Shown in pieces: positions 24,968 through 32,808 of a DNA stretch of 32,808 nt. Numbering within the stretch: position 1 is the stretch's first letter; each line of letters starts with the position of its first letter. The stretch covers positions 1 through 32,808 of the forward strand of contig CAZSMU010000028.1 in the NCBI GenBank assembly GCA_964607915.1, given 5' to 3'. The notes beneath the pieces were generated by a model that searched no databases, was not told the DNA's origin, and saw nothing but the letters and a program-made list of their open reading frames with translations. The position numbers and the translations under genes were made by a program. This DNA comes from JADJPL01 sp964607915 (GTDB taxonomy: Bacteria > Bacteroidota > Bacteroidia > Chitinophagales > Saprospiraceae).

Positions 24968-25015
24968 CATTTTGGTGATGGGTCAAAAAGGACTTTTTGA
25001 CCCATCACCAAAATG
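24968..25015. repeat. Perfect 48-bp palindrome
   Basis: The arms are 23 bp each and match without error around a 2-nt centre (GA, 24991-24992). The centre of the palindrome is GGGTCAAAAAG-GA-CTTTTTGACCC. No T-run follows on either strand, so a plain intrinsic terminator is unlikely, although the inner A5/T5 tracts resemble one. The core recurs near the right edge (32704-32722 and 32778-32802). Confidence 0.8.
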
Positions 25016-25084
25016 TATTTTAGGCCCAGGACTGTTGCCCGTCGAAAAATGCGCCTCATGGGTATTGGGGATAGCAGCAACAGT

Positions 25085-25134
25085 ACCTGGGTGACTAAAA
25101 GGATTGGTTGTATTTTTTTCCAATCCTACCAGGT
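25085..25134 (-). terminator. Possible terminator hairpin downstream of the macroglobulin gene
   Basis: AGGATTGG (25100-25107) and CCAATCCT (25120-25127) form a perfect 8-bp stem with a 12-nt loop, and ACCTGG (25085) / CCAGGT (25129) can extend it past a bulge. On the minus strand the inner stem is followed by TTTT. It lies about 140 nt after the macroglobulin stop codon, farther than usual, so it is uncertain. Confidence 0.35.
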
Positions 25135-25269
25135 TATTTAACACACTGCAAATCTAAGGCCGCTAAATCCCTCCTGCAATACACACAAGTATGTATTTTT
25201 CAAGGTTTTTACCCTAAATTTCGACTTTTTTTTTATTTTTTTCGACGAATGAGTGTCAAACAGGGGTGC

Positions 25270-28200
25270 TTAGTACACCCCCACCCGTACTCCTTTCGTG
25301 TGGCTGCTAAACTCCGGTGCATACATGCACTGTATAGTAGTGATACCATTGGAAAAATCGCCGCGCAAGTTGACGCGCAGAGGGTATTCGAACACGAACG
25401 TCCCTTTGGGCAGATAATCCACGAAAAAGTTTGTGGCCACGTCGCCGGGGCTTTCGTAGTATCCGAGGCCGCCCTGCCACTTATAGCCGCTCAGGTCCTG
25501 GATAGGTTCGAGGCCACTGGCGCGCATATCCTTGATGTGGACGTATTCCATATCGCGATCTACCCGAATTTCCAGCCGCGCCACGAGTTTATCACCGGGT
25601 TTCAGCGTTTCGTTGGCCGTAAGTTCGCGAAGCACGGGGCCTTTGTCGCCCATTTCTTCCCGGTACAGGGTCTTTCGGAGCGTCAGCGGGGTTTCTTCGA
25701 AGGTTTTTATTTTGTCGAGGTCTTCGAAGTACTGCCAGTACAATCCGCCCCAGGCGACCGTCGGGTTGGGGTTTGCGAGGGCAACGGTATGCATGGACGG
25801 TTGGATTTCCGCTCCTTGCCAGCTCACTTTGAAGTAGCCGGTACCTGGTTCTGCTTGTCTTTGTGCCGCTGCGAGGTGGCTTTCGACCTGTTTTTTGCGG
25901 CGCGCCTGCGGGAACTGGAGTTGCACTGGTTTGTCGCTGTGCAGCCAGTTGGCGCCCGCGCCGGTGCGGAACAGGGCATATACCGCGTCGGAAGTAGCTT
26001 TGGTCGTTTCCCAGTCGTTCGTCTGTTTGTTTTTGAGCAGCCAGAGCTTGAGTTCGTCCACTTCTGCTGTATTTTTTCCGATTTCGTCAAACACTTCGAT
26101 CAGGAGCGACTGTGTCTCCACGGGGCGCTGATTCCAGAAGTAGCCTCGAGTGGTTTTCCAGTACATGCCCATTTCATCGGAGCGAAGGGCGCGCTCGCGC
26201 AGGGACGCCAGGATACCTGCTGCCTGCTCTGCGCGCTCTGCGCGTCGCAGGGCGAGCGCAATCATCCCCTGCTCCATCAGGCCCTGAGAGGTCCAGAACT
26301 GCGCGGCCTGGCCCAGGTAGAACTCCCATGCCGGCCTGGCTCCTTCTGAAAGCGGCAAAGACGATACGAAGGAACGGGCGTAGAGATAGTGTATCAGCAG
26401 GCTGCTGAGGTGTACGTCCTCTTTTTTGGCCCGGCCCGCTTCGATTTCCTGGAGGAGCTTCTGGTAGGCATCCGCTACCTGGGCGTCGAGGTACGCGACT
26501 CCTGCGGAGAGGATTTCCTCTGCCAGGGGATCTTTGCCGATATTCAGATACCCGAGTTTGCCCATACCCGCCACGATATGCTGGGTGATGTACCAGCTTT
26601 CCGGTCCGCCGCCGAACCAGGGAAAGCCCCCCGAGGGATACTGGGCCGCTTTTAATTTTTCCAGTGCGGCCGTGCGCTCGCTGCGCATGCGGTTGATATC
26701 GAAGAGGATACCTATGTTCCTACGCTGTTCTTCTTCGGAGCGGGCTTCCAGCACCCAGGGCGTCTCTTCCAGCAAAACGGCTTTCAGCTCCTGGTTTTTT
26801 TCCAGTTGCCCCATCAGGGCGTCAGTACCTTTCCACTGTTCGAAGATGGCGCGAATCTTCGGGCTGCTTTCCACTACGGAACCGGCCAGCGCATTGGCGT
26901 AGTAGCGGCTGAACACCTGTTCCGAGCACTCGAACGGGTATTCCATCAGGTACGGCAGCGCCTTGACGGCCAACCACGCCGGGTTGGAGCTGAACTCCAG
27001 GCTGAGGCGGAAAGGCGTCAGCGACTTGGAGTCTCCCGAGGTTTTCATAGACTCCAGGGTAAAATTCTTGCTGCTCTTGCCGCGCACAAAGAGCGGCAGC
27101 GACTCCGTCACCAGCATGCGGTTGCTCAGCACCGGCAACGAATTTTCCTCTGCGTCTGAGAAATCCCCGGCTGTGGCGCTCACCCGCCAGGTCAATGCGC
27201 CCACTTTCCCGTACGGGACTTTTATCTTCCAGCTGAGCGGTGCCGACAAGCCGGCATCTGCGGAGAACGCACGGCTGTTGGATGTGTTCCCGAAATCGGC
27301 GTCCACCGGCTGCATCGTGGCCGCATCGAACAGCTCGAGGCGGGCTTGCCCCTGCAACGCCTTACTGCTCAGGTTGCTCACTTTGGCGCTGAACTCCAGC
27401 ACGTCGTTTTCCCGTACAAATCGCGGCGCGTTGGGGAAGACCATGAGGTCTTTCTGCGTCACGACCGTGCGCGTCGCATACGCGCTCTGGAGCTCTTTGC
27501 TGTGCGCGAGCGCCATAAATTTCCAGCGCGTGAGCGCCTCATTCATTTTGAAGGCTATAATCACCGCCCCGTCGGCGTCGGTTTTTATCTGCGGAAAAAA
27601 GAAAACCGTTTCATTGAGGTTGCGGCGCACCGATAGAGGCTCGGCGACAGGCTTAGCGGCATCCCCTTCTTTAGCAGGCGGGGGAGACGGGGCATAAGGC
27701 GTCATTTTGGCCGAAAAGGAATCCATCTCTGCTGCGGGGAGAGGTGCCGTCGGCATAGCCGAGCGCACCATCGCTTTTTGCATCGGGACGGCGTCCATCA
27801 TCATCACTATCCCGCCATTGAATGAGATATCGAACAGCCCAAACGTGTTCAGTACAGGGTACCTCTTTTCCAATTTTTCGCCGAGGGGGAAGGAGAAGCG
27901 GCAGGAGGCCTGTACCCCACCGAAGTGGTAAGCGGACCATATCTCTGCCTGGTAGCGGCTGCCGAAGAGATCGAAGCCCCATTCGTGGCGGGCGAACTGG
28001 TCCAGGGAGGCGTCGTACATGCCGGCCAGCAACTCGGCGGCCGCGCGGTCGGTACCGGGGCCACTGATGCGGAGGCGCCATTCTTCCTCCTGGCCTGGCA
28101 GGAGTTTGTCGCGGAAGGTCTGGAACTCGATGCGCAGCTCCTTGTTCGTCCAGGGTACTTCCAGTCGGTAGCTTTCGGAGAAGGCGCGGTTGTCGCGCAC

Positions 28201-31200
28201 GTAGGTCGCGACGCAGGCGATATCACCTCGGTCTTCTTCCACGATGCGCCAGGGTTTCTCTGTCCAGCCCTGTGGGGATATCCACTCTGCCGACAAGGTC
28301 TCCCGGCCGCGCTTGATTTCGAGGAAAACGGGGGTGGGAGCGGTGCCGTCACTCAAGCGGAACAGCGCCGTCTCTCCGGGTTCTACCTTGCTTTTGGCCC
28401 AGGTGGCCCAGACAGGCGAAGCGAAGGGGCCGGCCTTTTTGCTGCTGTCGAACACCTGGAACCATTTGCGCACCTCCCGTTTTGCACCGCCGTCGGTCGT
28501 GGCAAATACCGCCATGTAGTAGCCGGGGGGGAGGCTTGCCCAGGGGATCGCCACCGTATCGCTCTGGCCGGTGTTGAGGAGGGTTTCCCATGCCGTTTTT
28601 TCCACGGCGTAGAAAGCAGGGTCGTCTTCCTTACCGAATGCATACCCCGGAAAATCCTGTTTGAACACCGCCGAATCCAGGGAGGGTCGATCGGGTTTTT
28701 CCCAATAGCGTTTCACGAACCAGCGGTCGGGTGCTTTGAGCGACAGGATTTGCAGCGTGCCCTGCACGGGGGTTTTCTGTCCGTCGAGGTTTTCCGTGCG
28801 GATCCCCAGGGAGGGCGGGTCTGCTTTATCTATCCATTCCGGCACCTCTATCGAGGCGCGCAGAGGTACGTAGCCGATGTGTACCAAGCGGGTGGCGCTG
28901 TGGGTTTCCCCCGTCACGTCCACCACATCTGCGTGGAGCTCGTAGCGGAACTCGGGAAGTTGTTCAGCGGGCACCGACAGGTCGGGCGCGGCGGTGAAGC
29001 GGACGGAGAAATTGCCCTGGGCATCGGTAGTCGTTTTGCCAACGGCTATTTCCATAGCTTCCGAATAGGGCGCCGCGCCGCGCCACCAGGGCCACCAGGG
29101 GTAGCGGGCGGTACGGGTGACGCGATAGGAAACGGCTGCTCCGTCCACGGCATTGCCGGCGTAGTTCTTTGCTTCTCCTTTCACCACTACCTCTTCCCCT
29201 AACTGTGCCGTCCCTTCGAGCGGCTTGAAGGAGACCTCAAAGCGCGGCCTTTTGTATTCCTCGACCCGGAACGAGTGGTAGCTTTCCCCTACGGAAGACT
29301 CGAGGTACATGGATCCGAGCAGTCCGCCGGACGGAGCCGTGAAGGTGCCGGAAAAAGAACCAAAGGCATTGGTGGTCAGTTCGCGCACAGCGACTTCGTC
29401 CGAGTTCACGTCGTGCAGGGTCACCTTGACCCTCCGATTGGGCAGTATTTCGGGGCTGCGCAGGGGCCCCTGGCGCACGAGGCAAATCCCTTTGAAGTAA
29501 ATAGTTTGGCCTGGTCGGTAGATGGAGCGGTCCAGGAAGAAATGGGTCTCCTCGGTTGCGCGGGGGCGCTCATCGCGGGAGCCGCCATAGACGTACAGGC
29601 GGTCGTCGTAGTACAGGCTGTCCTCCCCCAGGCTAAATCCGGCCGTGAAACTTTTTCCCTGGGCGGCGAAGCGCACCAGGCCGTTTTTATCTGTTTTACC
29701 CGTTTCGGAGTCGGATTTGCTGCGTTCACCGCGGCGTCCGTACTCGAGCATTTCCAGTTCGACGTTTACCCCCTCCAGCGGCTTGCCCGTTTCGCGATGG
29801 GTCACGAGGAACCCGGCGTAGCCATCGGGGGTGGCCCGGAAGAAATACGCCAGGTTGGACACCGAGAAAAAGGCGATGGAGACATCCTGATCTTTTACGC
29901 CGGATGCTTGCTCCCTAGGCAGTACCATCAGCGCATAGTGGCCCAGGGGAAGCTCGTCCAGGGCGATTTCGGTGCGGTGGGTCTGCAAATCGCCGTCCTC
30001 CGGCAGGGGCTGTTCCCATTTTCGGAAGGCCGGCAGGGAGTCCAAATAAGGCCGGCGGCTCTGGTAGGACATATCGGCTACCCGTGCCCGTTCCCCGGCG
30101 CTGAGGCGCAGCAGTTTCAGATATACCTTAGGGGCGTTCTGGAACTCCACCGATGCCAGCACCGGGCGGTTGGGGAGGCACACCTCTTCGACCTGTACCT
30201 CTGCCCGCATGCGGGTCAGGTCGCGGTACAACTCGGCACAGAGCTGGCCCCCGTAACTTCCCGGGAAGCGCTTCACGCCTTCTTGTGCAATAGATTTCGC
30301 CTTGACTTTGTCGAGCCGATGGGCATCCCCTTTTTCAGGGCTGTACTGGTTGCCCCACTTTACATAGACCGAGGCCCGGGCGTAGAGGGCCTCGGTGACC
30401 CCTGGCAAGCTGGGGAATCGAGCCTCTAATCGTTCCAGTGCGGAGATGTACAGGGCGTCTTTAAGCTCGTGCACCGATTTTTCGTGTACAAAAGCCAGAC
30501 GCTTGATATCTGCATCCAACCAGGCGGCAGGGCTGCCCTTTGCAGCCGTGCGCAAGACCTCCTGGTACAAGCGCAGCGCGCGGTATTCATAGTCGGTAGA
30601 ATCTTTGGTCGGGAATGCGAACACGGCAAACGTATCCGCATCGGCAAACGCTTCGGCCCGGTCGAGGTAGAAGCGGTAAGCCGGGCGGTTCAGCGCGCTG
30701 CGGGAATCCGAGAAGTAGGCGATGGCGCGGAAGGCGAGCAGGTCGTACAGGGTGTTCCACAGCCCCTGTGTATTTCTCTCCCGCTCCAGGATGGCACCGA
30801 AATCTTTCAGAGGGATTTCTTTGAGCCGGGGGTACTCTACTGAAACCAGGTACAGGCGGGCGATTTCCGCCTCGAACACATCGGCGGGCCAGGTTTTGAT
30901 ATCGTCGCCCGGATCGCCTTGGATCGGGGTGCGGTCGTCTATTTCCCAAGCTCTTTGCTCCTTGTACTGGCGGTACAGCTCTGCGAGGACGGACTGCAGC
31001 ACGGGCTGTACAGGAAAACCGGCTGTTTCGGCTTCCCGCTTCATCCATTCGATAGCGGCTTCGCTGCCGTCTTCCTCTATCAGGCCAATGAAGTTGGCCT
31101 GATAGAGGGCGGCTTTCACCACCTGGGCGTCTTTTTTATCGGACTTGGCCCGTTGGTACAAGGCTGTCGCTTGGTCGAGGGCGGAGCGGTACAGACCCTT

Positions 31201-31338
31201 TTCTTTCAGGGAATCAATCTGCTTCCACTCGGCGCTGTAATCGGGTTCCTGCTTCATAGGCTTGGTTTGTGCGGTTAGCAGGGACGGGCAGGCGCAAGAG
31301 AACGCCCATAAAAAGGCAAGCAGAGCCCTTGCAGTCAT
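25270..31338 (-). CDS. Alpha-2-macroglobulin family protein with thioester
   Basis: This 2022-residue protein starts with a signal peptide (MTARALLAFLWAFSCACP..., cleaved near LLTAQ). The first 400 or so residues are helical and TPR-like. They are followed by MG-type beta domains, with the MG2 motif DRSIYRPGQTIYFKG near 606. The alpha-2-macroglobulin core region is near 1250 (PQIKTDADGAVIIAFKMNEALTRWKF), and the thioester motif CSEQ is at 1471 (FECSEQVFSRYY). A toroid-like helical thioester domain and a C-terminal domain with YEYPLRVNLRG type strands complete it. Such proteins trap proteases by covalent capture at the bacterial surface. No pbpC partner gene is seen here. ATG 31338 was preferred over 31380 because it starts the signal peptide. 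The gene is probably monocistronic. Confidence 0.92.
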   Translation of the reverse strand: MTARALLAFLWAFSCACPSLLTAQTKPMKQEPDYSAEWKQIDSLKEKGLYRSALDQATALYQRAKSDKKDAQVVKAALYQANFIGLIEEDGSEAAIEWMKREAETAGFPVQPVLQSVLAELYRQYKEQRAWEIDDRTPIQGDPGDDIKTWPADVFEAEIARLYLVSVEYPRLKEIPLKDFGAILERERNTQGLWNTLYDLLAFRAIAYFSDSRSALNRPAYRFYLDRAEAFADADTFAVFAFPTKDSTDYEYRALRLYQEVLRTAAKGSPAAWLDADIKRLAFVHEKSVHELKDALYISALERLEARFPSLPGVTEALYARASVYVKWGNQYSPEKGDAHRLDKVKAKSIAQEGVKRFPGSYGGQLCAELYRDLTRMRAEVQVEEVCLPNRPVLASVEFQNAPKVYLKLLRLSAGERARVADMSYQSRRPYLDSLPAFRKWEQPLPEDGDLQTHRTEIALDELPLGHYALMVLPREQASGVKDQDVSIAFFSVSNLAYFFRATPDGYAGFLVTHRETGKPLEGVNVELEMLEYGRRGERSKSDSETGKTDKNGLVRFAAQGKSFTAGFSLGEDSLYYDDRLYVYGGSRDERPRATEETHFFLDRSIYRPGQTIYFKGICLVRQGPLRSPEILPNRRVKVTLHDVNSDEVAVRELTTNAFGSFSGTFTAPSGGLLGSMYLESSVGESYHSFRVEEYKRPRFEVSFKPLEGTAQLGEEVVVKGEAKNYAGNAVDGAAVSYRVTRTARYPWWPWWRGAAPYSEAMEIAVGKTTTDAQGNFSVRFTAAPDLSVPAEQLPEFRYELHADVVDVTGETHSATRLVHIGYVPLRASIEVPEWIDKADPPSLGIRTENLDGQKTPVQGTLQILSLKAPDRWFVKRYWEKPDRPSLDSAVFKQDFPGYAFGKEDDPAFYAVEKTAWETLLNTGQSDTVAIPWASLPPGYYMAVFATTDGGAKREVRKWFQVFDSSKKAGPFASPVWATWAKSKVEPGETALFRLSDGTAPTPVFLEIKRGRETLSAEWISPQGWTEKPWRIVEEDRGDIACVATYVRDNRAFSESYRLEVPWTNKELRIEFQTFRDKLLPGQEEEWRLRISGPGTDRAAAELLAGMYDASLDQFARHEWGFDLFGSRYQAEIWSAYHFGGVQASCRFSFPLGEKLEKRYPVLNTFGLFDISFNGGIVMMMDAVPMQKAMVRSAMPTAPLPAAEMDSFSAKMTPYAPSPPPAKEGDAAKPVAEPLSVRRNLNETVFFFPQIKTDADGAVIIAFKMNEALTRWKFMALAHSKELQSAYATRTVVTQKDLMVFPNAPRFVRENDVLEFSAKVSNLSSKALQGQARLELFDAATMQPVDADFGNTSNSRAFSADAGLSAPLSWKIKVPYGKVGALTWRVSATAGDFSDAEENSLPVLSNRMLVTESLPLFVRGKSSKNFTLESMKTSGDSKSLTPFRLSLEFSSNPAWLAVKALPYLMEYPFECSEQVFSRYYANALAGSVVESSPKIRAIFEQWKGTDALMGQLEKNQELKAVLLEETPWVLEARSEEEQRRNIGILFDINRMRSERTAALEKLKAAQYPSGGFPWFGGGPESWYITQHIVAGMGKLGYLNIGKDPLAEEILSAGVAYLDAQVADAYQKLLQEIEAGRAKKEDVHLSSLLIHYLYARSFVSSLPLSEGARPAWEFYLGQAAQFWTSQGLMEQGMIALALRRAERAEQAAGILASLRERALRSDEMGMYWKTTRGYFWNQRPVETQSLLIEVFDEIGKNTAEVDELKLWLLKNKQTNDWETTKATSDAVYALFRTGAGANWLHSDKPVQLQFPQARRKKQVESHLAAAQRQAEPGTGYFKVSWQGAEIQPSMHTVALANPNPTVAWGGLYWQYFEDLDKIKTFEETPLTLRKTLYREEMGDKGPVLRELTANETLKPGDKLVARLEIRVDRDMEYVHIKDMRASGLEPIQDLSGYKWQGGLGYYESPGDVATNFFVDYLPKGTFVFEYPLRVNLRGDFSNGITTIQCMYAPEFSSHTKGVRVGVY

Positions 31339-31449
31339 ACCTGGGAATGCCGACCGGAGGCAAACAAAGAGGTTTGGCATAAAAAATGTTTTAAATTTTA
31401 ACGTTTGCCGCCCTTTCTATATTGTCAAATGCAGCGCGGATAAGCTGTC

Positions 31450-32517
31450 CTACCAGCGTATCAAGGCAGACCCCCAGGTGAACCCGCTGCCGAAGGCGGC
31501 GAGGCATACCAGGTCGCCTTCTTTCACCGCCCCGTGTTCCCAGGCCTCGCACAAGGCGATGGGGATAGAGGCAGCCGTGGTGTTCCCGAAGCGCTGGATG
31601 TTGTTCCAGACCTGGTCGTCGCGCAGGCCGAGTTTGTGCTGTACGAACTGGCTGATGCGGAGGTTTGCCTGGTGGGGTACGAAAAGATTGATATCTGCGG
31701 TCGTCAGGCCGGTCTTGTTCAGGGCTTCCTGGATGACTTCGGGGAATTTCTGGACGGCCAGCTTAAATACGAACTGCCCTTCCATGACGGGATAGATCAT
31801 GCCCTCTTTCAGCATTTTTTCCGTGACAAAGAACTCGCCGTACTCTACGTCCGGGTAGCCGAAGTCCACGTCTTCGCCGGCATGGCGGGCGTGGTAGCCA
31901 CCGTGCGCCCCCGGGTTGATGAGCGCCAGCTTTTCCGCGTAGGTCCCATCGGCGTGCAAGTGGGTAGTCAAGACGCCCCGCCCTGCTTCGCTGCAGGGCT
32001 GCAGGACCGCTGCACCGGCCCCGTCGCCAAAGATAGACGTGACGTTTCTGCCGCGGGTACTGAAGTCGAGACCCATGGAGTGCACTTCTGCCCCGACGAC
32101 GAGGATATTTTTATACATGCCCGTTTTGATGAACTGATCCGCGATGGAAAGGGCATAAATAAATCCGGAGCACTGGTTGCGGATGTCCAGTGCGCCCATC
32201 TCCTTTTTGGTGATGCCGAGTTCGCGCTGGAGCAACACCCCGCATCCGGGGAAGTAGTAGTCCGGACTGAGGGTGGCGAAAATGATGAAGTCCAACTCCT
32301 CTTTTTGGATACCTGCCCGGGCGATAGCGACCTCAGCCGCTTTGGCCCCCATGGTAGTGGAAGTCTCCTCACGGCGCTTTCCGTAGTGGCGTTCGGCGAT
32401 ACCGGTGCGCTCCTGTATCCAGGCATCGGTGGTATCCATGACTTTTTCCAAATCAAAATTGGTGACAACGCGTTCGGGGACGTAGTACCCCATTCCGGCA
32501 ATTCTAGAATTGAGCAT
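31450..32517 (-). CDS. fabH: Beta-ketoacyl-ACP synthase III
   Basis: This 355-residue thiolase-fold enzyme starts fatty acid chains by condensing acyl-CoA with malonyl-ACP. The catalytic triad is complete: C116 in NQCSGFIYAL, H282 in PHQANLRIS and N312 in GNTTAASIP. The N-terminus (IAGMGYYVPERVVTN) and DAWIQERTGIAERH are typical of FabH. Residues about 200-235 carry a longer loop (NPGAHGGYHARH) than in E. coli FabH, so a role in a special branch, with a different starter, is possible. ATG 32517 was chosen; the open frame runs on to 32676 but without any likeness to FabH. A perfect stem-loop lies 28 nt upstream. It is not next to plsX or rpmF in this window. Confidence 0.95.
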   Translation of the reverse strand: MLNSRIAGMGYYVPERVVTNFDLEKVMDTTDAWIQERTGIAERHYGKRREETSTTMGAKAAEVAIARAGIQKEELDFIIFATLSPDYYFPGCGVLLQRELGITKKEMGALDIRNQCSGFIYALSIADQFIKTGMYKNILVVGAEVHSMGLDFSTRGRNVTSIFGDGAGAAVLQPCSEAGRGVLTTHLHADGTYAEKLALINPGAHGGYHARHAGEDVDFGYPDVEYGEFFVTEKMLKEGMIYPVMEGQFVFKLAVQKFPEVIQEALNKTGLTTADINLFVPHQANLRISQFVQHKLGLRDDQVWNNIQRFGNTTAASIPIALCEAWEHGAVKEGDLVCLAAFGSGFTWGSALIRW

Positions 32518-32545
32518 GTAATTTGGTTTTGTAGGTAAGGTTGTA

Positions 32546-32587
32546 TAATAGACTTGTTGCGATGAACCCCTCGCAACAAGTCTATTA
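32546..32587 (-). promoter_or_regulatory. Perfect 17-bp stem-loop in the fabH leader
   Basis: Two 17-nt arms (32546-32562 and 32571-32587) are exact inverted copies around an 8-nt loop (TGAACCCC on the plus strand). It sits 28 nt before the fabH ATG. No T-tract follows, so it is unlikely to be a terminator. Sequence like one half of it recurs at 32733-32767 and, more weakly, in front of the gene at 151. It could be an operator, an mRNA structure that limits fabH translation, or a dispersed palindromic repeat. Confidence 0.6.
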
Positions 32588-32703
32588 GAGCAACAAACCG
32601 ATATTTTTTCAAAATAAGCAAAAATTTTTTGTAAAAAATTATTGATATCAAAATAAAATATAGTTTTATAATACAAACGTGAGGCAAGAGAAAGTATCGA
32701 ATT

Positions 32704-32722
32704 GTCAAAAAGCCTTTTTCAC
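32704..32722. repeat. AAAAAG-CTTTTT palindrome, copy near right edge
   Basis: GTcAAAAAG-c-CTTTTTcAC is an inverted repeat with a single C/C mismatch, with the same core as 32778-32802 and the centre of 24968-25015. It lies in the gap upstream of fabH. Confidence 0.45.
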
Positions 32723-32732
32723 CATTCGCTGA

Positions 32733-32767
32733 CCCCGTGCAACCAGTATAAGACTTATTGCGCGGGG
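32733..32767. repeat. Stem-loop related to the fabH leader palindrome
   Basis: CCCCGTGCAA (32733-32742) pairs with TTGCGCGGGG (32758-32767) along 10 positions, one being G-U, around a 15-nt loop. The stretch AGACTTATTGCGCGGGG with TCATC shortly after matches the minus strand of the fabH leader stem-loop (AGACTTGTTGCGAGGGG, then TCATC) closely, so this is probably a second, rearranged copy. Confidence 0.45.
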
Positions 32768-32777
32768 AATCATCAAG

Positions 32778-32802
32778 GGGTCAAAAAGGCCCTTTTTCGC
32801 CC
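32778..32802. repeat. AAAAAGG-CCTTTTT palindrome at right edge
   Basis: GGGTcAAAAAGG-c-CCTTTTTcGCCC pairs at all but one position, counting a T-G pair. The A5/GC/T5 design resembles a two-way intrinsic terminator and may end a gene beyond the right edge. It shares GGGTCAAAAAG with the 48-bp palindrome at 24968-25015. Confidence 0.45.
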
Positions 32803-32808
32803 ACACTG

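Larger units (their letters stand above)
24825..25269. other. 445-bp gene-free region with several inverted repeats
   Basis: No convincing gene was seen on either strand: there are only short ORFs without family likeness. The region holds a small stem-loop (24854-24874), a 48-bp palindrome (24968-25015) and a two-part hairpin (25085-25134). Sequence near 25190-25250 is very T-rich on the plus strand. The region must include the promoter of the LVIVD gene and the transcription end of the macroglobulin gene, both on the minus strand. Confidence 0.7.

Noticed and set aside
24825..25269. CRISPR array, small RNA gene or tRNA in the palindrome-rich gap
   Set aside because: The repeats are single inverted repeats, not evenly spaced direct repeats; no cas gene, cloverleaf or T-arm sequence was seen. 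A small RNA cannot be ruled out but has no positive support.
31339..31380. Upstream ATG of the macroglobulin gene at 31380
   Set aside because: The signal peptide begins at MTARALLAF (31338); the 14 added residues would place an unusual segment before it.
32518..32676. N-terminal extension of fabH to 32676
   Set aside because: The added 53 residues have no likeness to FabH, are AT-rich and would translate through the perfect stem-loop; MLNSRIAGMGYYVPE is the normal start.

Overview
The window looks like a chromosome segment from a Bacteroidota bacterium, plausibly of the Saprospiria/Lewinella type; the phylum is fairly secure, the lower rank is a guess. The grounds are a type IX secretion C-terminal domain on an exported hydrolase, a complex III-alternative (ACIII) operon fused to an A-type cytochrome oxidase operon in the order usual for this phylum, a promoter of the Bacteroidota TTTG / TAnnTTTG kind, starts without Shine-Dalgarno motifs, and GC-rich genes separated by AT-rich gaps.

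Layout. (1) Positions 1-2400, plus strand: a palindromic leader, a secreted serine hydrolase with a T9SS tail, and a membrane-anchored DNA/RNA non-specific endonuclease homologue that has lost its catalytic DRGH motif and its metal-binding Asn. (2) Positions 2424-19106, minus strand: one long respiratory gene cluster, transcribed from right to left: actA-actB-actC-actD-actE-actF (quinol:cytochrome c oxidoreductase, ACIII), cox2, cox1, ctaB (heme O synthase), a short cox3-like gene, a longer cox3, cox4, a SCO-like protein without copper ligands, a DUF420 (CtaM-like) protein with an inserted EF-hand loop, and a small CPMC membrane protein. A good promoter lies just upstream of actA. Quinol electrons would pass through the ActB Fe-S clusters and the ActA/ActE hemes to CuA in Cox2 and then to oxygen at Cox1. 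The last three genes look like an oxidase assembly module. (3) Positions 19391-22899, minus strand: a tightly packed recR - GT2 fusion glycosyltransferase - thyA operon. (4) Positions 22955-24824, minus strand: an LVIVD-repeat lipoprotein and a small beta-barrel-like protein. (5) Positions 24825-25269: 445 bp without a gene, rich in inverted repeats including a 48-bp palindrome. (6) Positions 25270-31338, minus strand: a 2022-residue alpha-2-macroglobulin with an intact thioester motif. (7) Positions 31450-32517, minus strand: fabH, preceded by a perfect 17-bp stem-loop and a cluster of further palindromes running to the right edge.

No tRNA, rRNA, CRISPR array, transposase or prophage gene was recognised. 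The most unusual points are the inactivated nuclease, the SCO-like protein that keeps its place in the oxidase operon without Cys or His ligands, the DUF420 EF-hand, the GT2 protein fused to a decayed sugar-phosphate transferase, and two small families of intergenic palindromes, one of which sits in the same place and orientation in front of two unrelated genes.
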